Assembly (NCBI RefSeq): GCF_023806485.1
Contig: NZ_JAMSLR010000002.1
Coordinates: forward strand, 124,001-188,000
Length of the DNA stretch: 64,000 nt
Origin: Thermalbibacter longus
GTDB taxonomy: Bacteria; Chloroflexota; Chloroflexia; Thermomicrobiales; Thermomicrobiaceae
Direction: 5' to 3'
The position numbers and the translations under genes were made by a program. Numbering within the stretch: the stretch's first letter is position 1; each line of letters begins with the position of its first letter. Shown in pieces: positions 46,147 to 55,914 of the stretch. Under the pieces are notes generated by a model. The model did not search any database, was not told the DNA's origin, and saw nothing but the letters and a program-made list of their open reading frames with translations.

Positions 46147-47033
46147 GTGATCGCGATGCCTGCTCGCCTGGAGCGAACGCAGGACCGGATGGGACAGGTG
46201 CTGAGAGGGCTGCGGACGTATCCGATGCTTACCGCAGGCCTGCTCCTGCTCCTGCTCGTGCTCTTGATCAGCCTGATCGGGCCGCTCTTCGTGCCCCGGG
46301 AAGGGGTTCAGGTCGGGTCGGCGCCGCCCGATCAGCGGCCGTCGCGCGAATACCTCCTCGGTACCGACACGGTCGGCCGGCAGATCCTGGCCATCATCAT
46401 CTACGGCACGCCGCTCACGCTCCAGATCGGCCTGATCGCCGGTGCGATCGGGCTCGGGGTGGGCATGGTCTTCGGCTTCGTGGCTGGCTACTATGGTGGA
46501 GCGCTGGATCATCTCTTCCGCGGTGCGGCCGACGTCTTTCTCACCGTCCCAGGGCTGCTGATCCTGGTCGTGATCGCGACTACCTTCAAGGGAGCCGTCA
46601 GCGTCATGACCCAGGCACTGGTCGTCTCGGCGCTGGCCTGGATGTACCCGACGCGGACCATCCGCTCGCAGGTGCTCAGCATGCGCGAGCGGGGGTATGT
46701 CCAGCTCGCCAAGCTGTCGGGCATGAGTGGCCCGGAGATCATCGTGCGGGAACTCATGCCCAACCTGCTGCCGTATCTGGCGGCGAGCTTCGTCAGCGCC
46801 GTCTCGGCGGCTATCCTGGCCTCGATCGGACTGGAGGCGCTGGGACTGGGGCCACAGAACGAGCCGACGCTCGGGATGACGATCTACTGGAGCCTGTACT
46901 ACACCTCGGTGTTGCGGAACCTATGGTGGTGGTGGGCGCCACCGATCGTCATGATCGTGATCATCTTCGTCGGCCTGTTCCTGATCTCGGCCGGGCTCGA
47001 TCAGGTCGCGAACCCGCGCTTGAGGAGAGCAGC

Positions 47034-47037
<4 letters not shown>
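46147..47037 (+). CDS. ABC transporter permease, DppC/OppC type
   Basis: A 296-residue permease with an N-terminal OppC-type helix (MLTAGLLLLLLVLLISLIGPLFVP) and five further segments. YLLGTDTVGRQILAIIIYGTPLTL is the family signature before helix 2, and the EAA loop is QLAKLSGMSGPEIIVRELMPNLLPY. The GTG start at 46147 is in a weak context. Its end overlaps the DppD gene by 4 bases (GTGA). Confidence 0.93.
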
Positions 47038-48070
<1,033 letters not shown>

Positions 48071-48074
<4 letters not shown>

Positions 48075-49147
48075 CCACGCTGCTCGAAGCCCGCAAAGTG
48101 ACCAAGGTCTACGGCGGGGGACTGTTCCGGCGCGATCGCACGGTGGCGCTCGAAGACTTCTCGCTCAGGATCGAGCCCGAGCCGCCCTCGATCACTGCTA
48201 TCGTCGGTGAGAGCGGCAGTGGCAAGACGACGCTGGCCCGGCTGCTGCTGGGCATGACGATGCCGACCGCTGGGGCCATCCTCTATCAGGGCAAAGACCT
48301 CCGCACGCTCTCGCGCCGCGAGTGGCGCGCGTTCCGGCGAGATGTGCAGGCCATCTTCCAGGACCCGTACGAGGTCTACAACCCCTTCTACCGGATCGAC
48401 CACGTGCTGCACACGCCGCTGAAGAAGTTCGGCCTGGTGAAGTCGGAGCGGGAGGCCCAGCAGCGCATCGTGGAGGCGCTGCAGGCAGTCGGCCTGCGCC
48501 CCGAGGAGACGCTAGGCCGCTACCCGCACCAGCTCAGCGGCGGCCAGCGCCAGCGCGTCATGGTGGCGCGGGCACTCCTGGTGCGGCCCCGGCTGATCAT
48601 CGCCGACGAGCCGGTCTCGATGGTGGACGCCTCGTTGCGGGCGACGATCCTCGACAGCCTGCGCGCGTTGACGCGAGACTTCGGCGTCTCGCTGATCTAC
48701 ATCACGCACGACCTGATCACCGCCTACCAGATCAGCGACAATATCATCGTGCTGTACCGCGGCTCGGTGGCAGAGGCCGGCCACGCCGAGCCGGTGGTGC
48801 AGGAGCCACAGCACCCGTATACGCGCCTGCTGATCGGCTCGATCCCGTTGCCCGACCCCGATCGCGCCTGGAGCGAGGAGCAGGAGCCGTCCGAGATCGG
48901 TCGCCTGGCCGATGCGAGCACCGGCTGCACGTTTGCGAACCGGTGCCCGTACGCGATGGAGATGTGCCTGGAGCGGCACCCGCCGCTATATCAGACCGAG
49001 CGGTATCGCGTGACTGCCTGCTACCTCTACCGGGAGTCTCCGCTGCTGGCGAGCGAGCACCTCGATGAGGCGTTCGTCCGGCCGGGCGTCGCTGGCCCGG
49101 CGGTGGCCACGAGTGGCGCGGCGGACGACAGCACGGCGGGCGCCTAG
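48071..49147 (+). CDS. ABC transporter ATP-binding protein, DppF/OppF type
   Basis: A 358-residue ATPase that pairs with the preceding one. Walker A is GESGSGKTT, the signature LSGGQRQRV, Walker B LIIADEPVSMVD, then YITHDL with the switch His. Q-loop AIFQDPYEVYNPFYRI includes an unusual NPFY segment typical of importers for larger or sugar-like substrates. The C-terminal Cys cluster (GCTFANRCPYAMEMC) is intact. The last 40 residues are an Ala/Gly-rich tail. Last gene of the operon; a hairpin terminator follows at 49266. Confidence 0.94.
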
Positions 49148-49265
49148 CCGCTTTCCCGGATGCTGGCCCAGATCTAAGGAGCCGAGCGGGTGAACGGGAC
49201 GGGCCCGGGGCCGAAAGGGATCGCCCTGAGCCACTGTCCGCTGGACAGGAGATCCCCAAATGGCC

Positions 49266-49293
49266 GTCGAGGCGCACATGCGTGCGCCTCGAC
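49266..49293. terminator. Bidirectional hairpin terminator
   Basis: A perfect 12-bp stem (49266-49277 with 49282-49293; left arm GTCGAGGCGCAC) with loop ATGC between the converging importer operon and DUF2171 gene. No clear U-tract on either side. Confidence 0.6.
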
Positions 49294-49344
49294 TCGACCG
49301 ATCGCCGATGCGATCGCCAGCAGGGCTGCTCTCGAACCGATGGG

Positions 49345-49581
49345 CTACATGCTCATCGGCGGGTTCTCCCAGCCCATGCTGTCGACCTGGTCGCTCGCCA
49401 CGTTCAGCACGATGCGGTCGCTGCTGATATCGCGGATCGCGTCGAACGGAACGTAGACATCGCGCTGCATGGAGCGCTCCAGCAGGAAGTCCGTGCTGCG
49501 GACGTCCTTCACCCAGCCGAGCTCATCCCCGTCTGCGGCGAGGACTTCCATCCCGGGTCGCAGGCGCATCTGGTCGATCAT
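49345..49581 (-). CDS. DUF2171 / PRC-barrel-like small protein
   Basis: A 78-residue cytoplasmic protein of the DUF2171 type, related to PRC barrels: RPGMEVLAADGDELGWVKDVR, DVYVPFDAIRDISSDRIVLNV. Such proteins often occur in multiple copies and have unknown roles, possibly in stress. ATG 49581 follows GGAGGGA. Monocistronic. Confidence 0.75.
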   Translation of the reverse strand: MIDQMRLRPGMEVLAADGDELGWVKDVRSTDFLLERSMQRDVYVPFDAIRDISSDRIVLNVASDQVDSMGWENPPMSM

Positions 49582-49752
49582 AGCCTGTCCCTCCGATTTC
49601 CTGTGATAGGCCGCGATCCCGCCGCGGCTCCCTCTCTCGACCCGCCTCCCGGCGGGTACCCGGAGTCTAGCTCATTTTGACATAATGTACAAGTCCGGAG
49701 TCGAAAGAGGCTCCGGCGTGTGTGGATCGCTATCGCCCGGGAGGAAGAGACG

Positions 49753-50214
49753 ATGCGACGGGTAATCGGTGGGGCACTGGCCGGACTGCTGGCGACGGCC
49801 CCGATGACGGCGGTGATCTACGCTGGTCGGCGGGCCGGGCTACTGTGGAATCCGCCTCCCCGGCAGATCACCGGGCGAGTGCTGCAGCGGATACGTGGCC
49901 GGGGGCGGATGCCCCGGCCGGCGTTCCAGGCGAGCTGGCTGGCCGCGCACTTCGGCTACGGGTCAGCAGCTGGAGTCGTCTACTCCCTGGTGCGGCGGCT
50001 GCTCCCAGGGCGCCCTGTCCTTGCTGGCCTGACCTTCGGAGAAGGGGTGTGGGCGGCCAGCTATCTCGGGTTGATGCCGGAGATGCGACTCTACCCTCGC
50101 CCTCAGCAGGACACCGGATCGCGCACAGCGGTGATGATCGCCGCCCATGCGGTCTATGGCGTCGCGCTGGCCGAGCTCTTCACCCGGCTTACCGGCCGGC
50201 GAACCCGGCCGTAG
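49753..50214 (+). CDS. DUF1440-like small membrane protein
   Basis: A 153-residue hydrophobic protein with three to four helices. The segments GALAGLLATAPMTAVIYAGR, HFGYGSAAGVVYSLVRRLLPG, GEGVWAASYLGLMP and AAHAVYGVALAELFTRL resemble the DUF1440/YagU-type inner-membrane family. ATG 49753 follows GGGAGGAAGAG. Function unknown; not linked to a neighbour. Confidence 0.55.
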   Translation: MRRVIGGALAGLLATAPMTAVIYAGRRAGLLWNPPPRQITGRVLQRIRGRGRMPRPAFQASWLAAHFGYGSAAGVVYSLVRRLLPGRPVLAGLTFGEGVWAASYLGLMPEMRLYPRPQQDTGSRTAVMIAAHAVYGVALAELFTRLTGRRTRP

Positions 50215-50671
50215 CTGGAGCGACTCGTCCACTCGGCGCTGTGACGCTGGTCTGGGTGGAGCATGTGGGGGCAACAGACGCGCATCTCCTCGGGGCGGTG
50301 TAGCGTGCGAGCCCACGAGGCGAGGAGAGCCCGCGCGTTTCGTACCTGCGTGCTGACCGGGAGAAGCCCGGCCTCACTCTAGTGGCAGGACGGACACGTA
50401 CCGTTCCCCTGAGCCAACTCGTTCCGTACGGTCGAGCCCATGACAACCCGCCAGTGCGAGCGGAGACAGTTTCAGGAGGCTCGATGCCTCCCTGGTTCTA
50501 CTTGTTGACACACCCTGCTGCTCGACTCAAGGCGGCCGAGCGCCAAAGCTCGATCGATGGGTTACTCGCGACGTTCGGTGATGGATCGGAGCACGAGAGG
50601 GAAGAGAACAGGCCATAGGGAGGACACCGTGCGGCGTGGTGAGGCTCAAGGGGCAGCACTCGCGTCATGGC
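50215..50671. other. Gene-poor stretch upstream of the leu promoter
   Basis: About 460 bases without a gene I can defend. A 44-codon frame at 50484-50618 has a fine ribosome site (CAGGAGGCTCG before the ATG, MPPWFYLLTHPAARLKAA...), but nothing else supports it; it could be a small unknown gene. No repeats or hairpins stand out. Confidence 0.4.
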
Positions 50672-50701
50672 TTGACAGCGACCCGCGTGATCTGCTAGCA
50701 T
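50672..50701 (+). promoter_or_regulatory. leuA: Promoter of the leuACDB operon
   Basis: TTGACA (50672-50677) and TAGCAT (50696-50701) are separated by 18 bases. Transcription would start near 50708, giving a leader of about 500 bases before leuA. Confidence 0.8.
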
Positions 50702-50707
50702 GCCGGC

Positions 50708-50950
50708 GAAGGCGCAGATGGGGAGCAGTAGCGCGCCTGGCCGGCCAGCGAGCCGGGGTTGCGGTGGGAGCCCGGCCCGAGCACTGCGCGTGAACTCGCC
50801 CCGGAGCCGTGCCGGCGAACCGTTCGAGTAGTCGGCGCCGGGTCGCGCTCGTTATCGCGCGGAGAGTGGGCATCGTACCGGATACGGTTCGATGCCAAGT
50901 AGGGTGGTACCACGGCATGGCCCGTCCCTTCGTGGACGGGCCACTTCAGT
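50708..50950 (+). promoter_or_regulatory. T-box riboswitch, Leu-specific (CUC specifier), with terminator
   Basis: The 14-base T-box core is AGGGTGGTACCACGG (50901-50915); its TGGT would pair with the ACCA end of uncharged tRNA-Leu. Stem I has the S-turn pair AGTA (50727-50730) and GAA (50792-50794), directly followed by CTC (50795-50797), a Leu codon as specifier. ATGCC (50892-50896) and GGCAT (50914-50918) can close the antiterminator. A terminator with a perfect 10-bp stem, TGGCCCGTCC / GGACGGGCCA (50918-50943), overlaps the 3' end of that structure; a short U-rich run follows. Binding of uncharged tRNA-Leu should favour read-through into the leu genes. The T-box assignment is firm; the specifier register is inferred. 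Confidence 0.88.
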
Positions 50951-51014
50951 TTCTGGGGTTGGCGCTCGGCGCGAGCGCGGGCCAGCCCGATCGCGAGGAA
51001 GAGTGAGCCGGACG

Positions 51015-51128
51015 ATGGCACGACGACGATCGACGTCGATGGAGCGACTGGCCGGGTTGCTTCGTCTCTCCCTTAGTCGGCCCCGCGGAGGGGCCACGCG
51101 GAGAGCTGGGAGGTCGTGTTTGTCGTAG
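51015..51128 (+). CDS. Putative Leu-rich leader peptide of the leuACDB operon
   Basis: A 37-codon frame in the leader after the T-box. Codons 12-20 contain five Leu codons in nine (Leu-Ala-Gly-Leu-Leu-Arg-Leu-Ser-Leu, 51048-51074), using CTG, TTG, CTT, CTC and CTT. GAGGAAGAG lies 11 bases before ATG 51015; ATG 51039 is an alternative start. The stop TAG (51126-51128) is 24 bases before the terminator arm. The distribution of Leu codons, the stop position and the pairing segments together match a transcription attenuator of the trp/leu type. It is too short and too basic to look like a functional protein. Confidence 0.6.
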   Translation: MARRRSTSMERLAGLLRLSLSRPRGGATRRAGRSCLS

Positions 51129-51177
51129 TGGACAGGCATGCAGGTTCGCCCGCCGGCCTCCCCATCGGGGAGGCCGG
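51067..51177 (+). terminator. Ribosome-dependent attenuator with terminator before leuA
   Basis: The terminator is a perfect 11-bp stem (51153-51163 / 51167-51177, arm CCGGCCTCCCC) with a 3-base loop, 27 bases before leuA. Alternative pairings: TCTCCC (51067-51072, inside the Leu codons) with GGGAGG (51108-51113); and GGGAGGTC (51108-51115) with GGCCTCCC (51155-51162), which blocks the terminator. A further stem GGCCCC/GGGGCC lies at 51079-51095. These are the 1:2, 2:3 and 3:4 pairings of a classical attenuator: ribosomes stalled at Leu codons cover segment 1, free segment 2 and allow read-through. Confidence 0.65.
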
Positions 51178-51204
51178 TATCGTTGAGAGCCAGGAGGGAG
51201 CAGG

Positions 51205-52737
51205 ATGAGCGATCGGCTGATCATCTTCGATACGACGCTGCGTGATGGGGAGCAGTCCCCGGGCGCGACCATGACCGAGGACGAGAAGATAGAGGTAGCT
51301 CGCCAGCTTGCCAGGCTGGGAGTAGACATCATCGAGGCGGGCTTCCCGGCTGCCTCGCCGGGCGACTTGGCCGCGGTGAAGCGGATCAGCCAGGAGATCA
51401 AGGGCGTCACCATCTGCGGCCTGGCGCGCGCCAACTTCGCCGACATCGACGCCGCCTGGGAGGGCGTGCGCGATGCCGAGCAGCCGCGCATCCATACCTT
51501 TATCGCCACCTCGCCCATCCATATGGAGTACAAGCTGCGCAAGACGCCGGACGAGGTGGTCGAGGCCGCCCGCGCCGCCGTCCGCCACGCTCGGAGTTAC
51601 GTGAGCGACGTCGAGTTCTCGGCCGAGGACGCGACCCGCAGCGACCGGGACTTCCTCTGCCGCATCTTCGCCGCGGCCATCGAGGAGGGCGCCACCACCA
51701 TCAATATTCCCGACACCGTCGGCTACGCGACGCCGCAGGAGTTCGCGGAGCTGGTGCGCTACATCCAGGAGCACACGCCGGGCATCGAGAAGGTCACCAT
51801 CAGTGTCCACTGCCACAACGACCTGGGCCTGGCGACGGCGAATACGCTGGCTGCGATCCAGGTGGGCGCACGGCAGGCCGAAGTGACGATCAACGGGCTG
51901 GGGGAGCGGGCCGGCAACACCGCGCTGGAAGAGGTGGTCATGGCCCTGCACACCCGCAAGGACATCTATGGAGGCGTCCTGCCCCGGGTCGTCACCGAGC
52001 AGATCGTGCCGACCAGCAAGCTGGTGCAGCGGATCACCGGGATCCACGTCCAGCCGAACAAGGCGATCGTCGGGGCGAATGCCTTCGCCCACGAGGCCGG
52101 CATCCACCAGGACGGCATGCTGAAGCACCGCGCGACCTATGAGATCATGACGCCGCAGTCGGTAGGCTGGGAGGCCAGCCGCCTCGTGCTGGGCAAGCAT
52201 TCCGGCCGGGCCGGCTTCAGCGCCCGGCTGAAGGAGCTAGGCTACGGCGATCTCTCCCGCGAGCGGATCGAGGAGCTGTACCAGCGATTCATCGCGCTCT
52301 GCGACCGCAAGAAGACGGTGACCGACGCCGACATCGTCGCGATCGTCGAGGAGCAGCTCGCGCAGGTGCCGGAGCAGTACGTGCTCAAGGGCTGGCGAGC
52401 GCACTCCGGCTCTGATGGCCGAGCTGAGGCCTGGGTGAAGCTGCTCGTCAACGGCGTCGAGCGCGAGGCGTCGGCGTCGGGCAACGGGCAGATCGACGCG
52501 CTCTTCAAGGCCATCGACCGGCTGGTAGGCCGGCACTGCGAGCTGGCGTCGTTCCACGTCGACGCGGTGACGCCCGGTGAGGATGCCCAGGGAGAGGTGA
52601 GCGTCCATCTGCGGTGCGGCGATCACGTCTATAATGGCCGGGGAGTGGCGACGGACGTCATCGAGGCCAGCGTTCGCGCCTATCTGATGGCCCTGAACCG
52701 TGCAGCCCTGACGTCATCAGCGGAGGTGGTGAGCTAG
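51205..52737 (+). CDS. leuA: 2-isopropylmalate synthase
   Basis: The first committed enzyme of leucine synthesis, condensing acetyl-CoA with 2-oxoisovalerate. The 510-residue protein starts with IFDTTLRDGEQSPGATMTEDEK and has the metal and substrate motifs EDATRSDRDF, HCHNDLGLATAN (H-x-H) and GLGERAGNTALEEVVMAL in the catalytic TIM barrel (1-280), then two subdomains and the C-terminal regulatory LeuA domain (about 385-500) that binds leucine for feedback inhibition. ATG 51205 has CAGGAGGGAG upstream. It opens the leuA-leuC-leuD-leuB operon and is controlled by the leader. Confidence 0.96.
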   Translation: MSDRLIIFDTTLRDGEQSPGATMTEDEKIEVARQLARLGVDIIEAGFPAASPGDLAAVKRISQEIKGVTICGLARANFADIDAAWEGVRDAEQPRIHTFIATSPIHMEYKLRKTPDEVVEAARAAVRHARSYVSDVEFSAEDATRSDRDFLCRIFAAAIEEGATTINIPDTVGYATPQEFAELVRYIQEHTPGIEKVTISVHCHNDLGLATANTLAAIQVGARQAEVTINGLGERAGNTALEEVVMALHTRKDIYGGVLPRVVTEQIVPTSKLVQRITGIHVQPNKAIVGANAFAHEAGIHQDGMLKHRATYEIMTPQSVGWEASRLVLGKHSGRAGFSARLKELGYGDLSRERIEELYQRFIALCDRKKTVTDADIVAIVEEQLAQVPEQYVLKGWRAHSGSDGRAEAWVKLLVNGVEREASASGNGQIDALFKAIDRLVGRHCELASFHVDAVTPGEDAQGEVSVHLRCGDHVYNGRGVATDVIEASVRAYLMALNRAALTSSAEVVS

Positions 52738-52739
52738 CT

Positions 52740-53999
52740 ATGGGCATGACCATGAGCGAGAAGATCCTGGCGCGCGCGGCCGGCCGGCGCTCGGTCGAGC
52801 CAGGAGAGATCATCGAGGTCGCGGTCGATCTGGTGATGACCAATGACATCACCGCGCCCCTCTCGATCGCCGAGTTCAAGAAGCTCGGCCTGGAGCGCGT
52901 CTTCGACCCGCAGAAGGTGGTCTTCGTCCCCGACCACTTCGTCCCGGCCAAGGACATCAAGGCGGCCGAGCAGTCGAAGATCATGCGGGAGTTCGCGCTG
53001 GCTCAAGGGGCGCTCTACTTCGAGATCGGCCGGGCTGGCATCGAGCATGTGGTGCTGCCGGAGAACGGGCTGACCCTGCCCGGGCAGGTCATCATCGGCG
53101 CCGACTCGCACACCTGCACGTACGGCGCCTTCAACTGCTTCGCCACTGGCATGGGCTCGACCGACATCGCGGCGGCCATGGCGCTCGGCACCACCTGGGT
53201 ACGGGTGCCGCCGACCATCAAGTTCGTCTACAAGGGCACGTTGCCGCCGGACGTTGGCGGCAAGGACTTGATTCTCTACACCATCGGCCAGATCGGGGTA
53301 GACGGCGCGCTGTACGCGGTGATGGAGTTCACCGGCGAGGTGATCGACAACCTGCCGATGGACGACCGCATCGCGATGGCCAACATGGCCATCGAGGCCG
53401 GCGCCAAGACTGGCATCTTCGGCTTCGACGAGAAGACGCGCGAGTGGCTGGCCCGCGTCACCGACAAGCCCTACGAGCCGGTCGACAGCGACCCCGATGC
53501 CCGTTACCAGCAGGTCATCGAATTCGATGTCTCGAACCTGCGGCCGCTGGTGGCGCTGCCGCACCTGCCCTCCAACGTGTACCCGGCTGACGAGATCGAG
53601 GACATGCCGATTGACCAGGTGGTCATCGGCTCCTGCACCAACGGCCGCCTGAGCGACCTGCGGATCGCTGCCGAGATCCTCAAGGGCCGGCAGGTGCACC
53701 CACGGGTGCGCTGCATCATCGTGCCGGGCAGCCAGGAGGTGGCGAAGCAGGCGACCCGCGAGGGGCTGGCTGACATCTTCCTGGAAGCGGGCGCGGTCTT
53801 CTCGACCTCGACCTGTGGCCCCTGCCTGGGTGGCTACATGGGGGTGCTGGCCAAGGGTGAGCGGTGCGTCTCGACGACGAACCGCAACTTCCGCGGCCGG
53901 ATGGGGCACCGGGAGTCGGAGGTCATCCTGGCCGGGCCAGCGGTGGCGGCGGCCAGCGCAGTGTTGGGCCGGGTGGCCTCGCCGGCGCAGCTCAACTAG
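52740..53999 (+). CDS. leuC: 3-isopropylmalate dehydratase large subunit
   Basis: The large, 4Fe-4S-carrying subunit of isopropylmalate isomerase, 419 residues, i.e. the shorter bacterial/archaeal LeuC2/HacA-type. Cluster Cys are in [13 protein letters not shown] (one) and [14 protein letters not shown] (two). [25 protein letters not shown] is the substrate-binding region. Starts at ATG 52740, 2 bases after leuA; ATG 52746 is equally possible. Members of this subgroup may act on isopropylmalate, citramalate or homoaconitate, but the leu context fixes the job. Confidence 0.95.
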   Translation: MGMTMSEKILARAAGRRSVEPGEIIEVAVDLVMTNDITAPLSIAEFKKLGLERVFDPQKVVFVPDHFVPAKDIKAAEQSKIMREFALAQGALYFEIGRAGIEHVVLPENGLTLPGQVIIGADSHTCTYGAFNCFATGMGSTDIAAAMALGTTWVRVPPTIKFVYKGTLPPDVGGKDLILYTIGQIGVDGALYAVMEFTGEVIDNLPMDDRIAMANMAIEAGAKTGIFGFDEKTREWLARVTDKPYEPVDSDPDARYQQVIEFDVSNLRPLVALPHLPSNVYPADEIEDMPIDQVVIGSCTNGRLSDLRIAAEILKGRQVHPRVRCIIVPGSQEVAKQATREGLADIFLEAGAVFSTSTCGPCLGGYMGVLAKGERCVSTTNRNFRGRMGHRESEVILAGPAVAAASAVLGRVASPAQLN

Positions 54000-54010
54000 A
54001 GGAGCGTGCG

Positions 54011-54520
54011 ATGATCATCCGTGGCAGGGTCTGGAAGTTCGGCGACAACGTCGATACCGACGTCATCATCCCCGCCCGCTATCTCGTCACGATCGACCCC
54101 GAGGAGCTGGCGAAGCACGTGATGGAGGACATCGACCCCGAATTCGCTGGCAAGGTGCAGCCGGGCGATATCATCGTCGCCGGCCGGAACTTCGGCTGCG
54201 GCTCCTCGCGGGAGCACGCGCCCATTGCCATCAAGGCGGCCGGGGTCCAGGCGGTGGTGGCCGAGTCGTTCGCGCGCATCTTCTTCCGCAACGCGATCAA
54301 TATCGGCCTGCCGGTCGTGGAGGCTCCGGAGGCGATCGCCGAGACCGAGACGGGCGACGTCATCGAGATCGACACCGAGGCGGGCACCGTGCGCAACACC
54401 CGCACCGGCAAGACGTACCAGTCGACGCAGTACGACGAGTTCATCCAGCAGATCATCCGGGCGGGCGGGCTGATGCAGGCGGTGGCCGAGCGCGTGAAGG
54501 CGAGGCAGCAGGCCGGATGA
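54011..54520 (+). CDS. leuD: 3-isopropylmalate dehydratase small subunit
   Basis: A 169-residue swivel-domain subunit that completes the LeuCD isomerase. [22 protein letters not shown] and the loop [21 protein letters not shown] are hallmark sequences, and [16 protein letters not shown] follows. ATG 54011 is 11 bases after leuC with GAGGAGCG nearby. Its end overlaps leuB as ATGA. Very safe call. Confidence 0.95.
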   Translation: MIIRGRVWKFGDNVDTDVIIPARYLVTIDPEELAKHVMEDIDPEFAGKVQPGDIIVAGRNFGCGSSREHAPIAIKAAGVQAVVAESFARIFFRNAINIGLPVVEAPEAIAETETGDVIEIDTEAGTVRNTRTGKTYQSTQYDEFIQQIIRAGGLMQAVAERVKARQQAG

Positions 54521-55641
54521 GCGAGGTGCGTGTCCTGCTGCTGCCGGGGGACGGCATCGGCCCGGAGGTGCTGGCCGAGGCACGGGCGCTGCTGGAGGCG
54601 CTCGGCCCGGCGACCGGCCTGCGCTTCAGCTTCAGCGACGATCTGATCGGCGGCGCGGCGATCGATGCCTATGGCACGCCGCTGCGCGAGGAGACGATCG
54701 AGGCGGCGCGGCAGTCCGACGCGGTGTTGCTGGGCGCCGTGGGTGGGCCGAAATGGGATTACCTGCCCAAGGCGACCCGGCCGGAGGCTGGGCTGCTCGG
54801 GCTGCGCAAAGAACTGGGTCTCTTCGCCAACCTACGGCCGGTCAAGGTCTTCGACGCCCTGGCCGACGCCTCGCCGCTCAAGCCGGAGATCGTGCGCGGG
54901 GTCGACCTGCTCGTGGTGCGCGAGCTGACCGGTGGGCTGTACTTCGGCCAGCCATCGGAGCTGGTGCGCGGGCCGGAGGGGCGGCGCGCGGTCGATACGC
55001 TCCCGTACACCGAGGCGGAGATCGCCCGCATCGTCGACCTGGCGTTCCGCCTGGCCCGCGAGCGACGGCGCAAGGTGACCAGCGTCGACAAGGCCAACGT
55101 GCTCAATACCTCGCAGCTCTGGCGAGAGGTGGCGACCGAAGTGGCCTCCCGCTACCCGGAGGTCACGCTGGAGCACGCGCTGGTCGATTCCTGCGCCATG
55201 CGGCTGGTGAGCCGGCCGCGCGACTTCGACGTGCTGGTGATGGAGAACCTGTTCGGCGATATCCTAAGCGACGAGGCGGCAGTGCTGGCCGGCTCGCTCG
55301 GCATGCTGCCCTCGGCAAGCTTGCACGGCGCGCCGCCCTCCCGGCCCGGCTCGCCGGCACGGCTCTTCGGCCTCTACGAGCCGGTACACGGCTCGGCGCC
55401 GGATATCGCCGGCCGCGGCATCGCTAACCCGATCGGCGCGATCCTGAGCGCCGCCATGCTGCTGCGCTGGACGCTGGGGCAGGAGGCCGCCGCGACCGCA
55501 GTCGAAGCCGCGGTGGCCGACGTGCTCGATGCCGGTATCCGCACGGCGGATCTCGCTGGCTCAGGGACGCAACCGGTCGGCACGGCGGAGTTCGGCCGGC
55601 TCGTGCGCGAGCGGGCACTCGCACGGCTCAGCGCAGGGTGA
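54517..55641 (+). CDS. leuB: 3-isopropylmalate dehydrogenase
   Basis: A 374-residue NAD+-dependent oxidative decarboxylase, the third step of leucine synthesis. The start [16 protein letters not shown], the Arg-containing [42 protein letters not shown] and [28 protein letters not shown] are signatures; the last includes the NAD-preferring Asp-Ile pair. ATG 54517 overlaps leuD by 4 bases. Last gene of the operon, followed by a hairpin at 55663-55692. Confidence 0.96.
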   Translation: MSEVRVLLLPGDGIGPEVLAEARALLEALGPATGLRFSFSDDLIGGAAIDAYGTPLREETIEAARQSDAVLLGAVGGPKWDYLPKATRPEAGLLGLRKELGLFANLRPVKVFDALADASPLKPEIVRGVDLLVVRELTGGLYFGQPSELVRGPEGRRAVDTLPYTEAEIARIVDLAFRLARERRRKVTSVDKANVLNTSQLWREVATEVASRYPEVTLEHALVDSCAMRLVSRPRDFDVLVMENLFGDILSDEAAVLAGSLGMLPSASLHGAPPSRPGSPARLFGLYEPVHGSAPDIAGRGIANPIGAILSAAMLLRWTLGQEAAATAVEAAVADVLDAGIRTADLAGSGTQPVGTAEFGRLVRERALARLSAG

Positions 55642-55662
55642 TCCAGGAAAGACGAGAGCAGG

Positions 55663-55692
55663 TGAGCCCGGCGAGCGTTCCCGCCGGGCTCA
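55663..55692 (+). terminator. Terminator of the leu operon
   Basis: A perfect 11-bp stem: TGAGCCCGGCG (55663-55673) with CGCCGGGCTCA (55682-55692) and an 8-base loop, 21 bases after leuB. The tail is TCGCTTGC, so the U-tract is weak. Confidence 0.7.
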
Positions 55693-55728
55693 TCGCTTGC
55701 TGTCGACCGTTGCGCGTCCGGTGGCGGC

Positions 55729-55914
55729 TCAGGCAGCGGCCGCCGGTGGTGCCGCCTGCTCTACCCGGTGCCGGATACCTCGCAGCATCGCCCGCGTCAT
55801 GATGAAGGAGATGATCGAGACCGGTTCGATCAGCAGGGCAGCCCCCGCCGGTGGCAGCGGTAGCGCTCGCGCAGGAGCACGCGCGTGCTGCCGCCAGGCT
55901 GCGCGGGTACCGGG
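55729..55914 (-). pseudogene. Coding-like remnant directly behind the nirK stop
   Basis: In the same minus-strand frame as the NirK-type gene, reading continues after its TAG stop (55915-55917) for about 60 codons to a TGA at 55729. The last part is hydrophobic then basic (LLIEPVSIISFIMTRAMLRG, IRHRVEQ), as in the C-terminal end of a membrane protein, and no start codon with a ribosome site is visible. It could be the decayed end of another gene or a chance frame. Confidence 0.3.
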
